NCBI RefSeq assembly: GCF_036014195.1
Contig: NZ_CP107918.1
Span: 7,661,773 to 7,725,772, forward strand
Origin: Streptomyces sp. NBC_00442
GTDB lineage: Bacteria > Actinomycetota > Actinomycetes > Streptomycetales > Streptomycetaceae
Direction: 5' to 3'
Length of the DNA stretch: 64,000 nucleotides
Below the pieces are notes generated by a model, which was given only the letters and a program-made list of their open reading frames with translations, was not told where the DNA came from and did no database searches. Positions 46,518-55,235 of the stretch are shown one piece after another (positions within the stretch are counted from its first letter, which is position 1; each line of letters opens with the position of its first letter). The position numbers and the translations under genes are program-made.

Positions 46518-46670
46518 GTGTGCGGACAGCTCATCTCCCATCGCGGTATGACTATTCGTCCCTCTGATGAGGGTCTGCTCTGGGGCCCCGTTGTTGAGCT
46601 TCGGGGCCTGGTGATCGGCTGATGTGACAGGCTTCGTGCTTTCGCCTGTCGTGGGGAACAAAGGGGCGCT

Positions 46671-47225
46671 GTGCTTGAGCAGGGTCGGTCGGAACTGTCG
46701 GTGTCGGTTGTCGAGTCATGGCCCATCGCCTCGGTCGTTGACGGCCGAGATGAGTTGCGCGAGCGTGACTGGGGCCGTGAGGTCGCGGTGATTCGTTTGG
46801 ACAGTTCTCGGTTCGGTCCTGATTCGTTGTCCGGCCTCGGGCAGTTTTCTCACCTTGAAGTCGTCTTCTTCTTCGACCGCGTGCCGGAGGAAGACATCGA
46901 TCGGGGTGCCCGCCGGGTGCCGGGACATGAGGACGAGCCGACGGTAGGGATCTTTGCCCAGCGCAGCAGGCGTCGCCCCAACCGGTTGGGAGTGTCGCGG
47001 TGCCGGCTCGTAGCGGTGGACGGTTTGGACGTTCACGTCACCGGGCTCGATGCGGTGACCGGGACGCCTGTGCTCGACATCAAGCCGTGGGTCCAGGAGT
47101 TCGGCCCGCTCGGTGACGTGCGGCAGCCGGAGTGGGCCTCCGAGCTGATGCGCGGTTCACAGGTTCGGCCTTGCCGAGACGGCGGAGCGGATCGTGTGTC
47201 CTACCTGGCCGCGCTGATGACGTAG
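46671..47225 (+). CDS. TsaA/TrmO-family SAM-dependent methyltransferase
   Basis: Up to 184 residues with the TrmO-like beta-barrel, the family that methylates N6-threonylcarbamoyladenosine at tRNA position 37 using SAM. Characteristic segments: 'FSHLEVVFFFDRVPEEDIDR', 'VGIFAQRSRRRPNRLGVSRC' and 'LDAVTGTPVLDIKPWVQEF'. The start is unclear: TTG 46671 or GTG 46698. The last about 20 residues overlap the 3' end of the convergent HAD gene by 25 bases and do not resemble the normal family ending, so the tail may be altered. A standalone actinobacterial paralogue; specific substrate unproven. Confidence 0.85.
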   Translation: MLEQGRSELSVSVVESWPIASVVDGRDELRERDWGREVAVIRLDSSRFGPDSLSGLGQFSHLEVVFFFDRVPEEDIDRGARRVPGHEDEPTVGIFAQRSRRRPNRLGVSRCRLVAVDGLDVHVTGLDAVTGTPVLDIKPWVQEFGPLGDVRQPEWASELMRGSQVRPCRDGGADRVSYLAALMT

Positions 47226-47851
47226 TTGATCGCGGTGGCGACATCCTCGGCGACATGGGTGGGCCGGAAGAAGGTCTCGGTCCACGACTGCCCGTTCGAC
47301 ACCCACGCGCTTCGGAGCCCGAGCGCGTTCGCGCCGGCGATGTCGGCGTGCGGGGAATCGCCGATGATCCATGCGCCGGTGAGAGGCACTCCGACGGCAT
47401 CCGCGGCAGCATGGAAGATCTCCGGTTCGGGCTTCTTGCAGCCGACCTTCTCGGAGATCACCCAGCCCTGAACAAGCTGGTCCAGTCCGACATGGCGGAT
47501 CTTGGCTTCCTGCTGGGCAGTGCGGCCGTTGGTGACGATCACGCAAGGCCAGCCGTCGGCCTGGGCTTTGGCCACGGCCTCGCGGGAGGCGTTCGTCAGC
47601 ACAACACGATCGGCAGCGCCATGGTCGAGCAGGGCACGGATGGCCGTCGCGGGCACCGCATCCCCATATCGCTCAGTCATGGCCGCGGCGACATCGTGGC
47701 GGGCGGTATAACCGCTGGCGTCGAGAGCCATCACCCATGTGAGATCGGTGGCCGGCAGGCGATGCTCGGTGAGGAAGGCGGCGACGGCATCGCGGAAGGC
47801 GGCATCGCGGTCGACCAGGGTGTTGTCGAGATCCAGCATCAGCAACGGCAT
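47201..47851 (-). CDS. HAD-superfamily hydrolase
   Basis: About 216 residues from ATG 47851 (an upstream ATG at 47914 would add 21). All four HAD motifs are intact: nucleophile 'LLMLDLDNTLVDRDAAF', motif II 'VIVTNGRT', motif III lysine in 'SEKVGCKKPEPEIF' and motif IV 'GAWIIGDSPHADIAGANALG'. Layout matches YjjG/pyrimidine-nucleotidase-like or haloacid-dehalogenase subfamily phosphatases with a helical C1 cap. The substrate is probably a small phosphorylated metabolite. Convergent with the TrmO-like gene, overlapping it by 25 bases. Confidence 0.9.
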   Translation of the reverse strand: MPLLMLDLDNTLVDRDAAFRDAVAAFLTEHRLPATDLTWVMALDASGYTARHDVAAAMTERYGDAVPATAIRALLDHGAADRVVLTNASREAVAKAQADGWPCVIVTNGRTAQQEAKIRHVGLDQLVQGWVISEKVGCKKPEPEIFHAAADAVGVPLTGAWIIGDSPHADIAGANALGLRSAWVSNGQSWTETFFRPTHVAEDVATAINYVISAAR

Positions 47852-48177
47852 GATCGGCAGTAGATCACGGGCGGCGATCTCGGGGCAGGTCGGTTTCCCG
47901 TCCGGGATCGACACGGTCGGCGAGGTAGATGAGGGTGGTGTGAGTGGGCGCGTTGGTGGCGTTGGGTGGGTGTCAGCGGGACAGGGGTGCTGGATGCCTG
48001 GTCAGGGGGATAGTTGCGGGCAGGCCCGCTGTCATGAGGCGACCAAGCGGCTGCTGTTTTCCGGCTGGTGTTGGGTGGGTCGGCTGTCGTGGGGGTGGCT
48101 GTTCCTGTGGTTTGAAGGACAACTGTAGGGATGCCCGCGAGACTCGGAGTCGGCAGTGGACTGGCGAGGGGGCTCCG

Positions 48178-48636
48178 GTGAGGACACCTGACGGGCTGGA
48201 TGAGTTTCGTTGGCGGTGGATGCTTCTTCGTCGTCCGAGGACCGAGTTGTTCTTCCTGCTGAATGCCGCGACGGGGCCTGCTGGTTTTCAGGATGTTCGC
48301 GTCTACGGCCGTGATGGGATTTCCGATGCGCGGCTGGTGTGGAAGGTCTGTCATCAGTGTGAGCGGGGCGTCATTTCGAAAATCTCGCTCTCTCCGGAAG
48401 TACAGCGGCAGGGTCTCGGCACACGCCTCGTCGACAGGGCGCTCCTGGACGGTCCCGGGTATCGCTGGACGACCAGCAGTCAGTCCCCGGATGGTCGGGC
48501 TTTCTTCCGGGCGATGACGGCACGTACCGGTGCCGAGTTCGCGGCGGGAGCTCGGACATGCGAGCACATCCTGGAGAGTCGGCCCGGACGTCATAGGCCA
48601 GTACTGGACCGGTGCCTGCACCGGGCGCGTCGCTGA
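48178..48636 (+). CDS. GNAT-like acetyltransferase-domain protein
   Basis: Starts at GTG 48178; 152 residues. The acetyl-CoA motif A is clear: 'ISKISLSPEVQRQGLGTRLV' (about residues 66-85, Q/RxxGxG loop), then 'GYRWTTSSQSPDGRAFFRAM' and 'TARTGAEFAAGARTCEHI', typical of small Streptomyces GNAT-like proteins. The last about 20 basic residues (after CEHI) look unlike the family and run into the next truncated gene, so a rearrangement probably replaced the end. Substrate unknown. Confidence 0.75.
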   Translation: MRTPDGLDEFRWRWMLLRRPRTELFFLLNAATGPAGFQDVRVYGRDGISDARLVWKVCHQCERGVISKISLSPEVQRQGLGTRLVDRALLDGPGYRWTTSSQSPDGRAFFRAMTARTGAEFAAGARTCEHILESRPGRHRPVLDRCLHRARR

Positions 48637-48639
48637 CTG

Positions 48640-49171
48640 TGACCCGTGCACGCCACCGCCGATCGCCTGGCGGCACCGCCCACCGCCCGTGCCTCTCACC
48701 GCGCCCACCGCCCAGCGAATCGCCCACCGCCTGCACACGGCGACCGCACATCCGCGCCTGGCCGCGGCCGTCGCCGCCGCGCTTTTCACCGGCGCCTCCC
48801 TCCAGCAACTCGCCACCGCACGCCCCCGCGACGACGACACCGCCGCGGCCACGCTCGCCCTGCACGACCGCGCCCGCTACACCGACGGCTGCGCCGCCCA
48901 CCCCATACCGCCCTGGGCCAGCGTCTTCCTGCGGGCCGCCGTCTGCTTCGCCCGGCTCGTCTCCAACGAGGACCAGGAACTGCTTGCCGCACCAGGTGAC
49001 CGCGGGCACCTGCTGCGCGTGGCGGAGACGGCCAGGCTGCGCCCGCCCCAGCCGCCCGCGGCCCGCCGCAAAGGCCCGGCCGGCCGTGTGGAGTGGGACT
49101 GGCGCGAGCGGCAGGAAGCCGAGCAGTACGAAGCCATGCCGACCAGTCGCGTCAGGCCCTCGCGACGCTGA
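48640..49171 (+). pseudogene. 5'-truncated paralogue of the third transposon gene (56111-57250)
   Basis: From about 48655 the frame matches the C-terminal half of the protein at 56111-57250: 'RIAHRLHTATAHPRLAAAVA' against IRRIHGATAHPRLAAALA, then a shared 'TDGCA' segment, 'PPWASVFLRAAVCFARL' against PSWSTVFLHAAARFTRL, and 'RVAETARLRPPQP' against RLAEEARLRPPQP. The N-terminal half is absent. Intact to its natural end at 49171, it faces the tpg paralogue. Confidence 0.75.
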
Positions 49172-49204
49172 ACCCCCTGACGCATTTCGCTCGAAGGGGA
49201 AGGC

Positions 49205-49762
49205 TCAACCGATCGAGAAGTCGGCGAACTCGACGTCGCTGAAAGCGATGTGCAGACCGGGGGCCCGCCGGCCCCCGTCACGGAAGTAGGCGTGTCCCAG
49301 AGCGCGAGCGAGGATCACCGTCTGCTGCTGCTCGCCCGCGCCGGCATCCCGGGCGGCGAACAGCTCCCGGGCCACCTCTCCCGGCAGGTCCTGGGTGATC
49401 CACCGCACCCGCGGATCGTCCGACGACCCTGCCGGAGCGGCGAACCCGAATCGCGCCCTGGTATGGAAGACGAAGCCCTCCGCCTCTGCCTGGGCGCGTC
49501 GACGGGCCCGTATTCGGGGCTGCCACCGGGCCAGGACCGCTTCCTCGATTGCCTGCACCTGCAGCGGACCCGGCGGACGACGCGCTCCTGGCTTCTTCGT
49601 CACCCACCGCTGCACGGTGCGCTGCGACACCTCCAGCACGGTGGAGACCTGCCGAGTGGAACCACCGTGTGATGCCAGCAGAAACCGCAGGCGGGCCTCG
49701 GTGCTTGCAGGAACGGGCCGGGTGCGTAACGCGCGCTCCAATCCCTGCTCGATCTGTCCCAC
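49205..49762 (-). CDS. tpg: Second telomere terminal protein (Tpg paralogue)
   Basis: From GTG 49762 the product is exactly 185 residues, the same length as Tpg at 25071, and this sets the start; GGAAAGG lies a few bases upstream. Landmarks align: HTH 'GSTRQVSTVLEVSQRTVQRW' (Tpg: GTRAVAQLLRVSQRTVERY), 'LARWQPRIRARRRAQAE' (KRWQPQIRARARQ), 'HTRARFGFAAPAGSSDDPRV' (TRARMGYTAPIGSTDQDRI), 'LGHAYFRDGGRRAPG' and the end 'DVEFADFSIG' (DIEHLEFGL). It has no tap partner and is clearly diverged, so it may serve a different telomere type or replicon end. Convergent with the truncated gene at 48640. Confidence 0.88.
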   Translation of the reverse strand: MGQIEQGLERALRTRPVPASTEARLRFLLASHGGSTRQVSTVLEVSQRTVQRWVTKKPGARRPPGPLQVQAIEEAVLARWQPRIRARRRAQAEAEGFVFHTRARFGFAAPAGSSDDPRVRWITQDLPGEVARELFAARDAGAGEQQQTVILARALGHAYFRDGGRRAPGLHIAFSDVEFADFSIG

Positions 49763-50154
49763 GTCCGCCTTTCCCAGCAGCCAGCCGACAGAGCCGGCAC
49801 CTGCAGTTCGTCGCCTCAATTCTCCCACGTCGTCTGCCCCCGCCTGCCAGTTTCCGCATTCTCGGGACAGCGCTGGCTGAGGCAAGCTATAAGCCCGTCC
49901 CGAACGCGGAGAACACCACCACCGCCTCGTCGTCGCCGACGAAGGAAAGAGCCGACGGCCGAGCCGCTATCCTGCCCGCAGGGCCGATGCCCTGGGCTAC
50001 GCCGACGCCCACACCGCACCCGGACACCCACACCGTCCGGAACACCGGTGGAAGGTCTTCCGGGATCAACGGACCGCTCGACGAACACCTTGACGATCCA
50101 TCGAGCCGGGGTTGCCGTGTGGGGGCGAGAACCCGGTGCCGAGAGGACCCGTCC
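49763..50154. other. Divergent promoter region
   Basis: No gene supported. Lies between the tpg paralogue and the gene at 50155 and should hold both promoters. Confidence 0.4.
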
Positions 50155-50733
50155 ATGACCAAACGCACTACCGAGCAGCAGCGCGCCCGCGAACTCCAGC
50201 GCACAGCACGCGAGCAGGGCACAAACCTCAGCTACCACGAAGCCCTCAACTGGGTACGCGCCACCGCCGAAGCGCGGGCTGAGAATCCGGGCAAGATCGC
50301 CATCTGCGTACCGCACGCGCACTGCATCATGATCTTCGGCGCGGACGAGGACCCCGAGTACATCCGTAAGTCGATCACACCGACTCCCGCGGCCGAAGTC
50401 GAGCTCGCCGATGAGCTCCTCCAGCGGAGGAACGCTCTGATGCGCGACCATTCCAAGGCGGAGATCATGGCCATGATCCTCAGGAGGCGGCGCGTTTCGC
50501 GCGCGGATCTCGCACGCTACACCAAGCAGGAGCTCGCCAACGATCTGGTAGACGGCGAGGACAGCCGCGAGCGCTATGAGGCGTACGGGCGGGTGGCGCT
50601 GATCAACGGCAGACCGCCGCGCGACTCACGATCTCTTTGCGGAGGCATCGGCTGCTCCGGCCACGACAGCGCGACGCCCTGGCCGCAAACCCGCGCGCGC
50701 TTCCGCGCCCAAGGGCCCTGCATCGGCGCATAG
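50155..50733 (+). CDS. Hypothetical mobile-element-associated protein, 192 aa
   Basis: Starts at ATG 50155 behind GAGAGGA. The N-terminal part 'TKRTTEQQRARELQRTAREQ' and 'NLSYHEALNWVRA' is of a type often seen in small Streptomyces plasmid and phage genes. Residues about 85-135 are helical and basic ('KAEIMAMILRRRRVSRADLA'). The last about 40 residues are low-complexity and may be out-of-frame tail. It converges on the truncated helicase. Function unknown. Confidence 0.65.
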   Translation: MTKRTTEQQRARELQRTAREQGTNLSYHEALNWVRATAEARAENPGKIAICVPHAHCIMIFGADEDPEYIRKSITPTPAAEVELADELLQRRNALMRDHSKAEIMAMILRRRRVSRADLARYTKQELANDLVDGEDSRERYEAYGRVALINGRPPRDSRSLCGGIGCSGHDSATPWPQTRARFRAQGPCIGA

Positions 50734-50748
50734 TAGCCCGAACGGCTT

Positions 50749-53481
50749 CTACGCCCTTGCCCATTCCAGTCCGAGCGCGGCGAGCGCGGCGAGTTGCTCC
50801 GCCGTGAGCTTGTCGCACCTCGACTTGGTGTTGGAGATCCATACGCCGAGCTTGACGACGACCGGTTCGGCCTCGCCGTCGACGAGGATCTGTTCGCTGT
50901 GGCCGCGTGGTACGGGCCGGTGGGCGCCTTCCCGTTCCACCCACTGCGTGAGGGCCGTGAGGCCGCGCTGGAACGTCTGCTGTGCCTTGCCGGGCCCCTT
51001 CGTTGCGCGCCCTGCCCCCGGGGCGGCAGCGGGTGCCTGGACAGGTTGTACGCCCAATGCGGCCAGCCGTTCCCGCTGCTCGGGCATCAACTGCGCCCAG
51101 GTGCCCGGCTCCTGCTGCCGCCACCGCCACGTTCCGATGTCATCGCCCTCGAAGGTGACGCCCGGCGCGATGTGGGGGAGGTGGCCGTCGGCGTCGACCA
51201 GGTTGGCGAGGACGCGGTAGTGCCGCTGCCAGTTGAGTGACCAGGGGCAGTTCCAGTCGGGGTCGATCCCGGTGAGCTGCTGCGCGCGCACGGCGGCCCG
51301 CTGCGGGTCCTTGCCGAGGCCGCCTTTGCGGCGGAGGTTGGCGAGGAACTGTCCGATGGCCAACTGCTCACTGTCACTCTCGCCTTCGCCCCACATCGCG
51401 TCCTGGCGGGGTGCGAGGTGCCCGGTGGCCCGCCGATAGGACCGCAGGGCGGCGAGCTTGCTCTCCCACGCTTCCTCGCCCGGCTCCCAGAGCATGCCGG
51501 CCTCCGGTGCGTCCAGCAGCGTCTTGCGCCGCTCCTCCAGCTCGCCCGCCCGCAGCGCCTTCCGCTGCTGATGCACCCAGCGGCCAAGCGGAAAGGACTT
51601 CGTGACGCCGACTTCGACCTCGGTGTCGTAGGGGACGGCGTGGACGCCGGTGATCTCGTTCTCCTTCCGCCAGCGGATGAGGGCCTGGTAGCCCTCCAGC
51701 CACACGAGGCTTTCCGGCCGGTAGACCCGGGTCCGCAGGAACGCGGCGATCGTCGCGGCGTCGCGCGGGCTGGAGAAGTGGAGCAGGGCGGCTTCGGCGG
51801 CGTCAGTGTTGTCGTCGTGCTCTTGGTCCTTGGCGTCGTCCGCGCCGCCGGCCCCGACGATCCGCCCGTCCTCGTCACGCTGGAGGTGGACCTTGCGCTT
51901 GCCGCTGGTGAGCGCGCGGGAGGCGAGCTGCTCGACCAGGCGCTCATCGTGGCTGCGCAGGCCCTGGAGGACGGCCACGAGGGGCTTGAAGCTGGCGGAG
52001 GCGACCATGTCGCTGGGGTCCTCGTTCGGCTCCAGGAATACCGGCACGATGATTCTGGCGACCTTGGTGGAGCCGTCCTTGTTGAGCCGGAGCGCTCGGC
52101 CGATGTTCTGCACGATCTCCACCTGGGAGCCGCGGGTGTCCGCGAAGCAGATCGAGTCGACTCCCCGCTCGCCGGTGATGTCGACGCCTTCACCGAGGAC
52201 GCGGCAGCTGGCGAGGAAGGCGCGGTGCACCCGGTGCCCGGACGCGTCGATGCCGCCTGCGAACTGGCGCAGGGCCTCGCGGCGTTCGGCGACGGTGTGG
52301 TCGCCGCACAGCCATGCCGACCAGACGCGGTCCGGCGGGACGTGGCGGCCGGCCTCCAGCTCGTAGAAGGCCGCGTCGATGGACGATGCGGGGAGGTTGT
52401 CGGCGGCGGCCAGGTCGGCGTCGGAGGCGTCGTTGGCGTACAGCGCGGCTGCGGTCTCGGGGAGCTTGTCAGCGAACGCGCGGGCCTCTTCGACCTTCTG
52501 GTGGAACGTCATGACCGTACGGAGGTTGTACGCGGCGGCGTGCTCCAACAGGGCGGTCTGCAACAGGGCCAGGCGCCGTCCCCGCCGCGCCTCCTCAGAC
52601 TCCCCGAGAACGGGCGAGGGATCACGGATCTCCAGGACGTCGATCTCGAACCCCGCGAGGATCTCGCGTTCGATCGCCTCCGACAGCCCGAGCTCCGTGA
52701 GCCACGCGCCGTAGGTGCCGTCCGGGGCGTCGGCCATGGTCGCGATCTCTGCCTCCTGCCCGTCCTCGCTCTTCTGCGGGCGGGCTGCGGCGAGGATGCG
52801 CGGTGTGGCGGTCAGGTAGAGCCGGAAGTCCGCCGGGATACGGGCGTTGTCGTGGATCGCCGCCCACGGACGGCCAAGATCACCAGCGGTTCCGTGGGCC
52901 TCATCCACGATGGCGAGGTCGAACCGGTCCATGCGCTGTCCGTAGAGGCGCTCTCCGCCCGCCAGAGCGGCCTCCAGCGGCCCGCGAACCTTCCGCTGGC
53001 CCTCGGCGTCGATGTCCTCGCGGTCCACGAGTGAGGCGTACGTGGCGAACACGACTACGGGCCCGTGTCCGGCCCACAGGGCGAGCTGGATCGGGTTGGT
53101 GGTGGTGCGCACCCCGAGCGAGTTGAGGACGGCGTCGTTCTCCAGCGAGCACACCGCGACCATCGGCGCCCGGTGGCCCACCGCCCGCCACGCCTGGGCG
53201 GTCTGCGCGAGCAGGTCCAGGGTCGGCACGGTCACGAGGATCCGGCCGTCTGCGAAGCTCTCCAGCGCGCACGCGGCGGCCGTGATCGTCTTGCCCGAAC
53301 CGGTCGCTGACACGATCGTGCCCCGGGCACCCTGCGGGGGCACGGATGACCTTGCAGGGAATCCCACCCACTTCCTAAACGCGGACCGCTGGTTGGGGGA
53401 TCTCGGTGGTCTGACCGGGTAGTTTCTCGTTTTGTTGTCCAGTGATCGTTTTGTGTACTTGGCCAACTTGGTTGTTCTCAT
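50749..53481 (-). CDS. Telomere-type DEAD/DEAH helicase with HA domains, N-terminus lost
   Basis: The open frame gives about 910 residues from ATG 53481, but authentic sequence begins only around 'PPQGARGTIVSATGSGKT' (about 53345). The motifs are Walker A SATGSGKT, 'VTVPTLDLLAQT', DEAH in 'DLAIVDEAHGTAGDLGRP', 'LYLTATPR', and helicase C motifs ('GEGVDITGERGVDSICF', 'VQNIGRALRLN'). C-terminal helicase-associated repeats have the W...GH...P...LG.W..NxR pattern. The 'LRxHQxEAV' Q-motif present in the paralogue at 57368 is missing here, replaced by sequence from the adjacent transposon-end region. This layout is that of TtrA-like subtelomeric helicases implicated in Streptomyces plasmid transfer. 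Probably a 5'-truncated pseudogene. Confidence 0.82.
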   Translation of the reverse strand: MRTTKLAKYTKRSLDNKTRNYPVRPPRSPNQRSAFRKWVGFPARSSVPPQGARGTIVSATGSGKTITAAACALESFADGRILVTVPTLDLLAQTAQAWRAVGHRAPMVAVCSLENDAVLNSLGVRTTTNPIQLALWAGHGPVVVFATYASLVDREDIDAEGQRKVRGPLEAALAGGERLYGQRMDRFDLAIVDEAHGTAGDLGRPWAAIHDNARIPADFRLYLTATPRILAAARPQKSEDGQEAEIATMADAPDGTYGAWLTELGLSEAIEREILAGFEIDVLEIRDPSPVLGESEEARRGRRLALLQTALLEHAAAYNLRTVMTFHQKVEEARAFADKLPETAAALYANDASDADLAAADNLPASSIDAAFYELEAGRHVPPDRVWSAWLCGDHTVAERREALRQFAGGIDASGHRVHRAFLASCRVLGEGVDITGERGVDSICFADTRGSQVEIVQNIGRALRLNKDGSTKVARIIVPVFLEPNEDPSDMVASASFKPLVAVLQGLRSHDERLVEQLASRALTSGKRKVHLQRDEDGRIVGAGGADDAKDQEHDDNTDAAEAALLHFSSPRDAATIAAFLRTRVYRPESLVWLEGYQALIRWRKENEITGVHAVPYDTEVEVGVTKSFPLGRWVHQQRKALRAGELEERRKTLLDAPEAGMLWEPGEEAWESKLAALRSYRRATGHLAPRQDAMWGEGESDSEQLAIGQFLANLRRKGGLGKDPQRAAVRAQQLTGIDPDWNCPWSLNWQRHYRVLANLVDADGHLPHIAPGVTFEGDDIGTWRWRQQEPGTWAQLMPEQRERLAALGVQPVQAPAAAPGAGRATKGPGKAQQTFQRGLTALTQWVEREGAHRPVPRGHSEQILVDGEAEPVVVKLGVWISNTKSRCDKLTAEQLAALAALGLEWARA

Positions 53482-53630
53482 GGGGTGTTGTGTGTTGCTG
53501 ATGGGTGTGTCGGTTGGACGGGGAGTGGGGGTCGGCTGGTCACTGGGTGAGGATTGGCTGGTCAGTGAGCTGAGGGTTCCAAGTGGGGTAGGGTTTTTTT
53601 GATCGTTTAGGGGTTCGGTGTGCCCGGACT
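53420..53630. other. Candidate transposon end upstream of the TnsB-like gene
   Basis: A T-rich strip unlike its surroundings. It contains TGTTGTCCAGTGATCGTTTT (53436-53455) with the TGT start typical of Tn7-like ends, a second GATCGTTT at 53601, and two direct copies of GGCTGGTCA-C/G-TG about 20 bases apart near 53532 and 53552, as expected for TnsB-binding sites. The matching other end was not found. Confidence 0.45.
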
Positions 53631-55235
53631 GTGTGTCGGGGGTGCCGGGTGGGGTCTGTTGAGTCTGTGGCGGATGTGGGTGTGTTGCGTCCGGTGGCGG
53701 TACGCAGGCTGCTGGCCCTGGAGAGTCGGGGTGAGTTGACACCGGCGCATAGGCGGATGGTGGCGCAGACGCTTGGGACGTCGGAGCGGACGGTCCGCCG
53801 CTGGCTTACCGCGGCTCGCGCGGAGGATCGTTTCGGCCCCGCGGTACGCGAGCGGTTTGTTGTCACGCCGGGGGTGTTGAAGCTGTTGGCGTTCCATCGT
53901 GGGAACGCGGCTGCGCTCCACCGGGAGCTGGTCACCGTGGAGGCCGGGGGAGGGGCGCAGGCGCCGTCGCTCGCGACGTTGTACCGGGCCATAACGAGGG
54001 ATGTTCCGCCGGGCCAGTGGGCCGGGCTCAGGGGTGGGGAGAGCGCCCGCCGGGCCCATGACGTGTTCCTTCAGCGCCCGGTGGGGCATCGCAACGAGGT
54101 GTGGGAGAGCGATCACGTCCAGGTGAAGGTGGACGTTGATATCGATGGCCGTCCGGGGCGTCCGTGGGTGACCTGGTTCATCGACTGTGCGACGCGGGTG
54201 ATCTGCGGGTTCGCGGTGACCGCGCAGGTCCCGAGTCGGGAGTCGGTCCTGGTCGCGCTCAGGGACGCGATATCCCGTGAAGGGGAGCACGGCCCGTTCG
54301 GTGGCCTGCCGGGGGCGGTACGGGTCGACCGGGGGAAGGACTTCCTGTCGAGGGCGGTGGGTGAGGCGTTGGGCGCGTTCGCAGTCCCGGTCATCGACCT
54401 TCCCGCCTACAGCCCGCATCTGAAGGGCACGGTGGAGGCGTTGAACAAAGCCGCGAAGCAGATGTTCTTCGCTCAGCTGCCTGGTTACACCGCAGCTCCG
54501 CGTTTGAAGGGCGGCAGGAAGCCGTCCGCCGGGCAGCGGCTGCTGCCGCTGGAGGCGTTCGTTGAGCTGCTGGGGCAGTGGGTGGCCTGGTGGAACACCG
54601 AGCACGACCTCCGCTCGCTGGCCGGCAGGACCCCGCAGGCGGCGTGGGAAGCAGATCTGACTCCCATCGAGGACGCTGAGCCGGGCGCGCTGCACATGTT
54701 CACCCTCGAGGACGACGGCCGGGCGCGCACTCTTACCGGCAAGGGGGTGCGCTGGCGCAATCGCCACTACGTCGATGCCTGGATGACCGGGCAGGCCGGG
54801 CGGAAGGTGCGGCTGCGTTACATGCTGCACCACGAGCACGAGATCGAGGTCTACGACGCAGTGACGGGCCGGCATCTGGGGTCGGCGTACCTGTCGAACC
54901 GGGCGAGTGCGGAGCAGATCCGGGAGATGAAGCGGTCCCGCGCCAGGGAGGCCGACCGGCTCAAGCGGCTGCTTACGGCGGCGGAGAAGGACCGGGGCAC
55001 TCGCTACGCGGCGGCTACCCGCGGCACACCGGCCGAGGTGCTCGGTACCGTCACCGAGATGGAGGCCGAGGTACATCTGCGCGCGGCTGCCGCCGCGGAC
55101 CTTACCGAGGTGGCGCTGCCCGGCTACCTGCCGCTGTCCGCCCAGATGCCCGCGTCCTGGACTGCACCGGACACGGTCAAGCCGACTGCTCCCCGCCCCG
55201 AAGACGAAGACGAGAGCATCCTTACGCCGCGATGA
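53631..55235 (+). CDS. TnsB/TniA-like DDE transposase
   Basis: About 534 residues (start uncertain; GTG 53631, or GTG 53667). An N-terminal helix-turn-helix ('AQTLGTSERTVRRWLTAARA') is followed by an rve/RNase-H catalytic core: first Asp in 'EVWESDHVQVKVDVDIDGRP', second in 'AVRVDRGKDFLSRAV', Glu in 'SPHLKGTVEALNKAAKQMFF'. The C-terminal part has the Mu-transposase beta-barrel signature ('RTLTGKGVRWRNRHYVDAWM', 'EIEVYDAVTGRHLGSAYLSN'). This is the arrangement of the Tn7/Tn5053/Mu family. The gene overlaps the ATPase gene by ATGA, so the two are translationally coupled. Confidence 0.9.
   Translation: MCRGCRVGSVESVADVGVLRPVAVRRLLALESRGELTPAHRRMVAQTLGTSERTVRRWLTAARAEDRFGPAVRERFVVTPGVLKLLAFHRGNAAALHRELVTVEAGGGAQAPSLATLYRAITRDVPPGQWAGLRGGESARRAHDVFLQRPVGHRNEVWESDHVQVKVDVDIDGRPGRPWVTWFIDCATRVICGFAVTAQVPSRESVLVALRDAISREGEHGPFGGLPGAVRVDRGKDFLSRAVGEALGAFAVPVIDLPAYSPHLKGTVEALNKAAKQMFFAQLPGYTAAPRLKGGRKPSAGQRLLPLEAFVELLGQWVAWWNTEHDLRSLAGRTPQAAWEADLTPIEDAEPGALHMFTLEDDGRARTLTGKGVRWRNRHYVDAWMTGQAGRKVRLRYMLHHEHEIEVYDAVTGRHLGSAYLSNRASAEQIREMKRSRAREADRLKRLLTAAEKDRGTRYAAATRGTPAEVLGTVTEMEAEVHLRAAAAADLTEVALPGYLPLSAQMPASWTAPDTVKPTAPRPEDEDESILTPR

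Noticed and set aside
51418..53034. 538-codon plus-strand frame inside the truncated helicase
   Set aside because: Antisense shadow; helicase motifs are continuous on the other strand.
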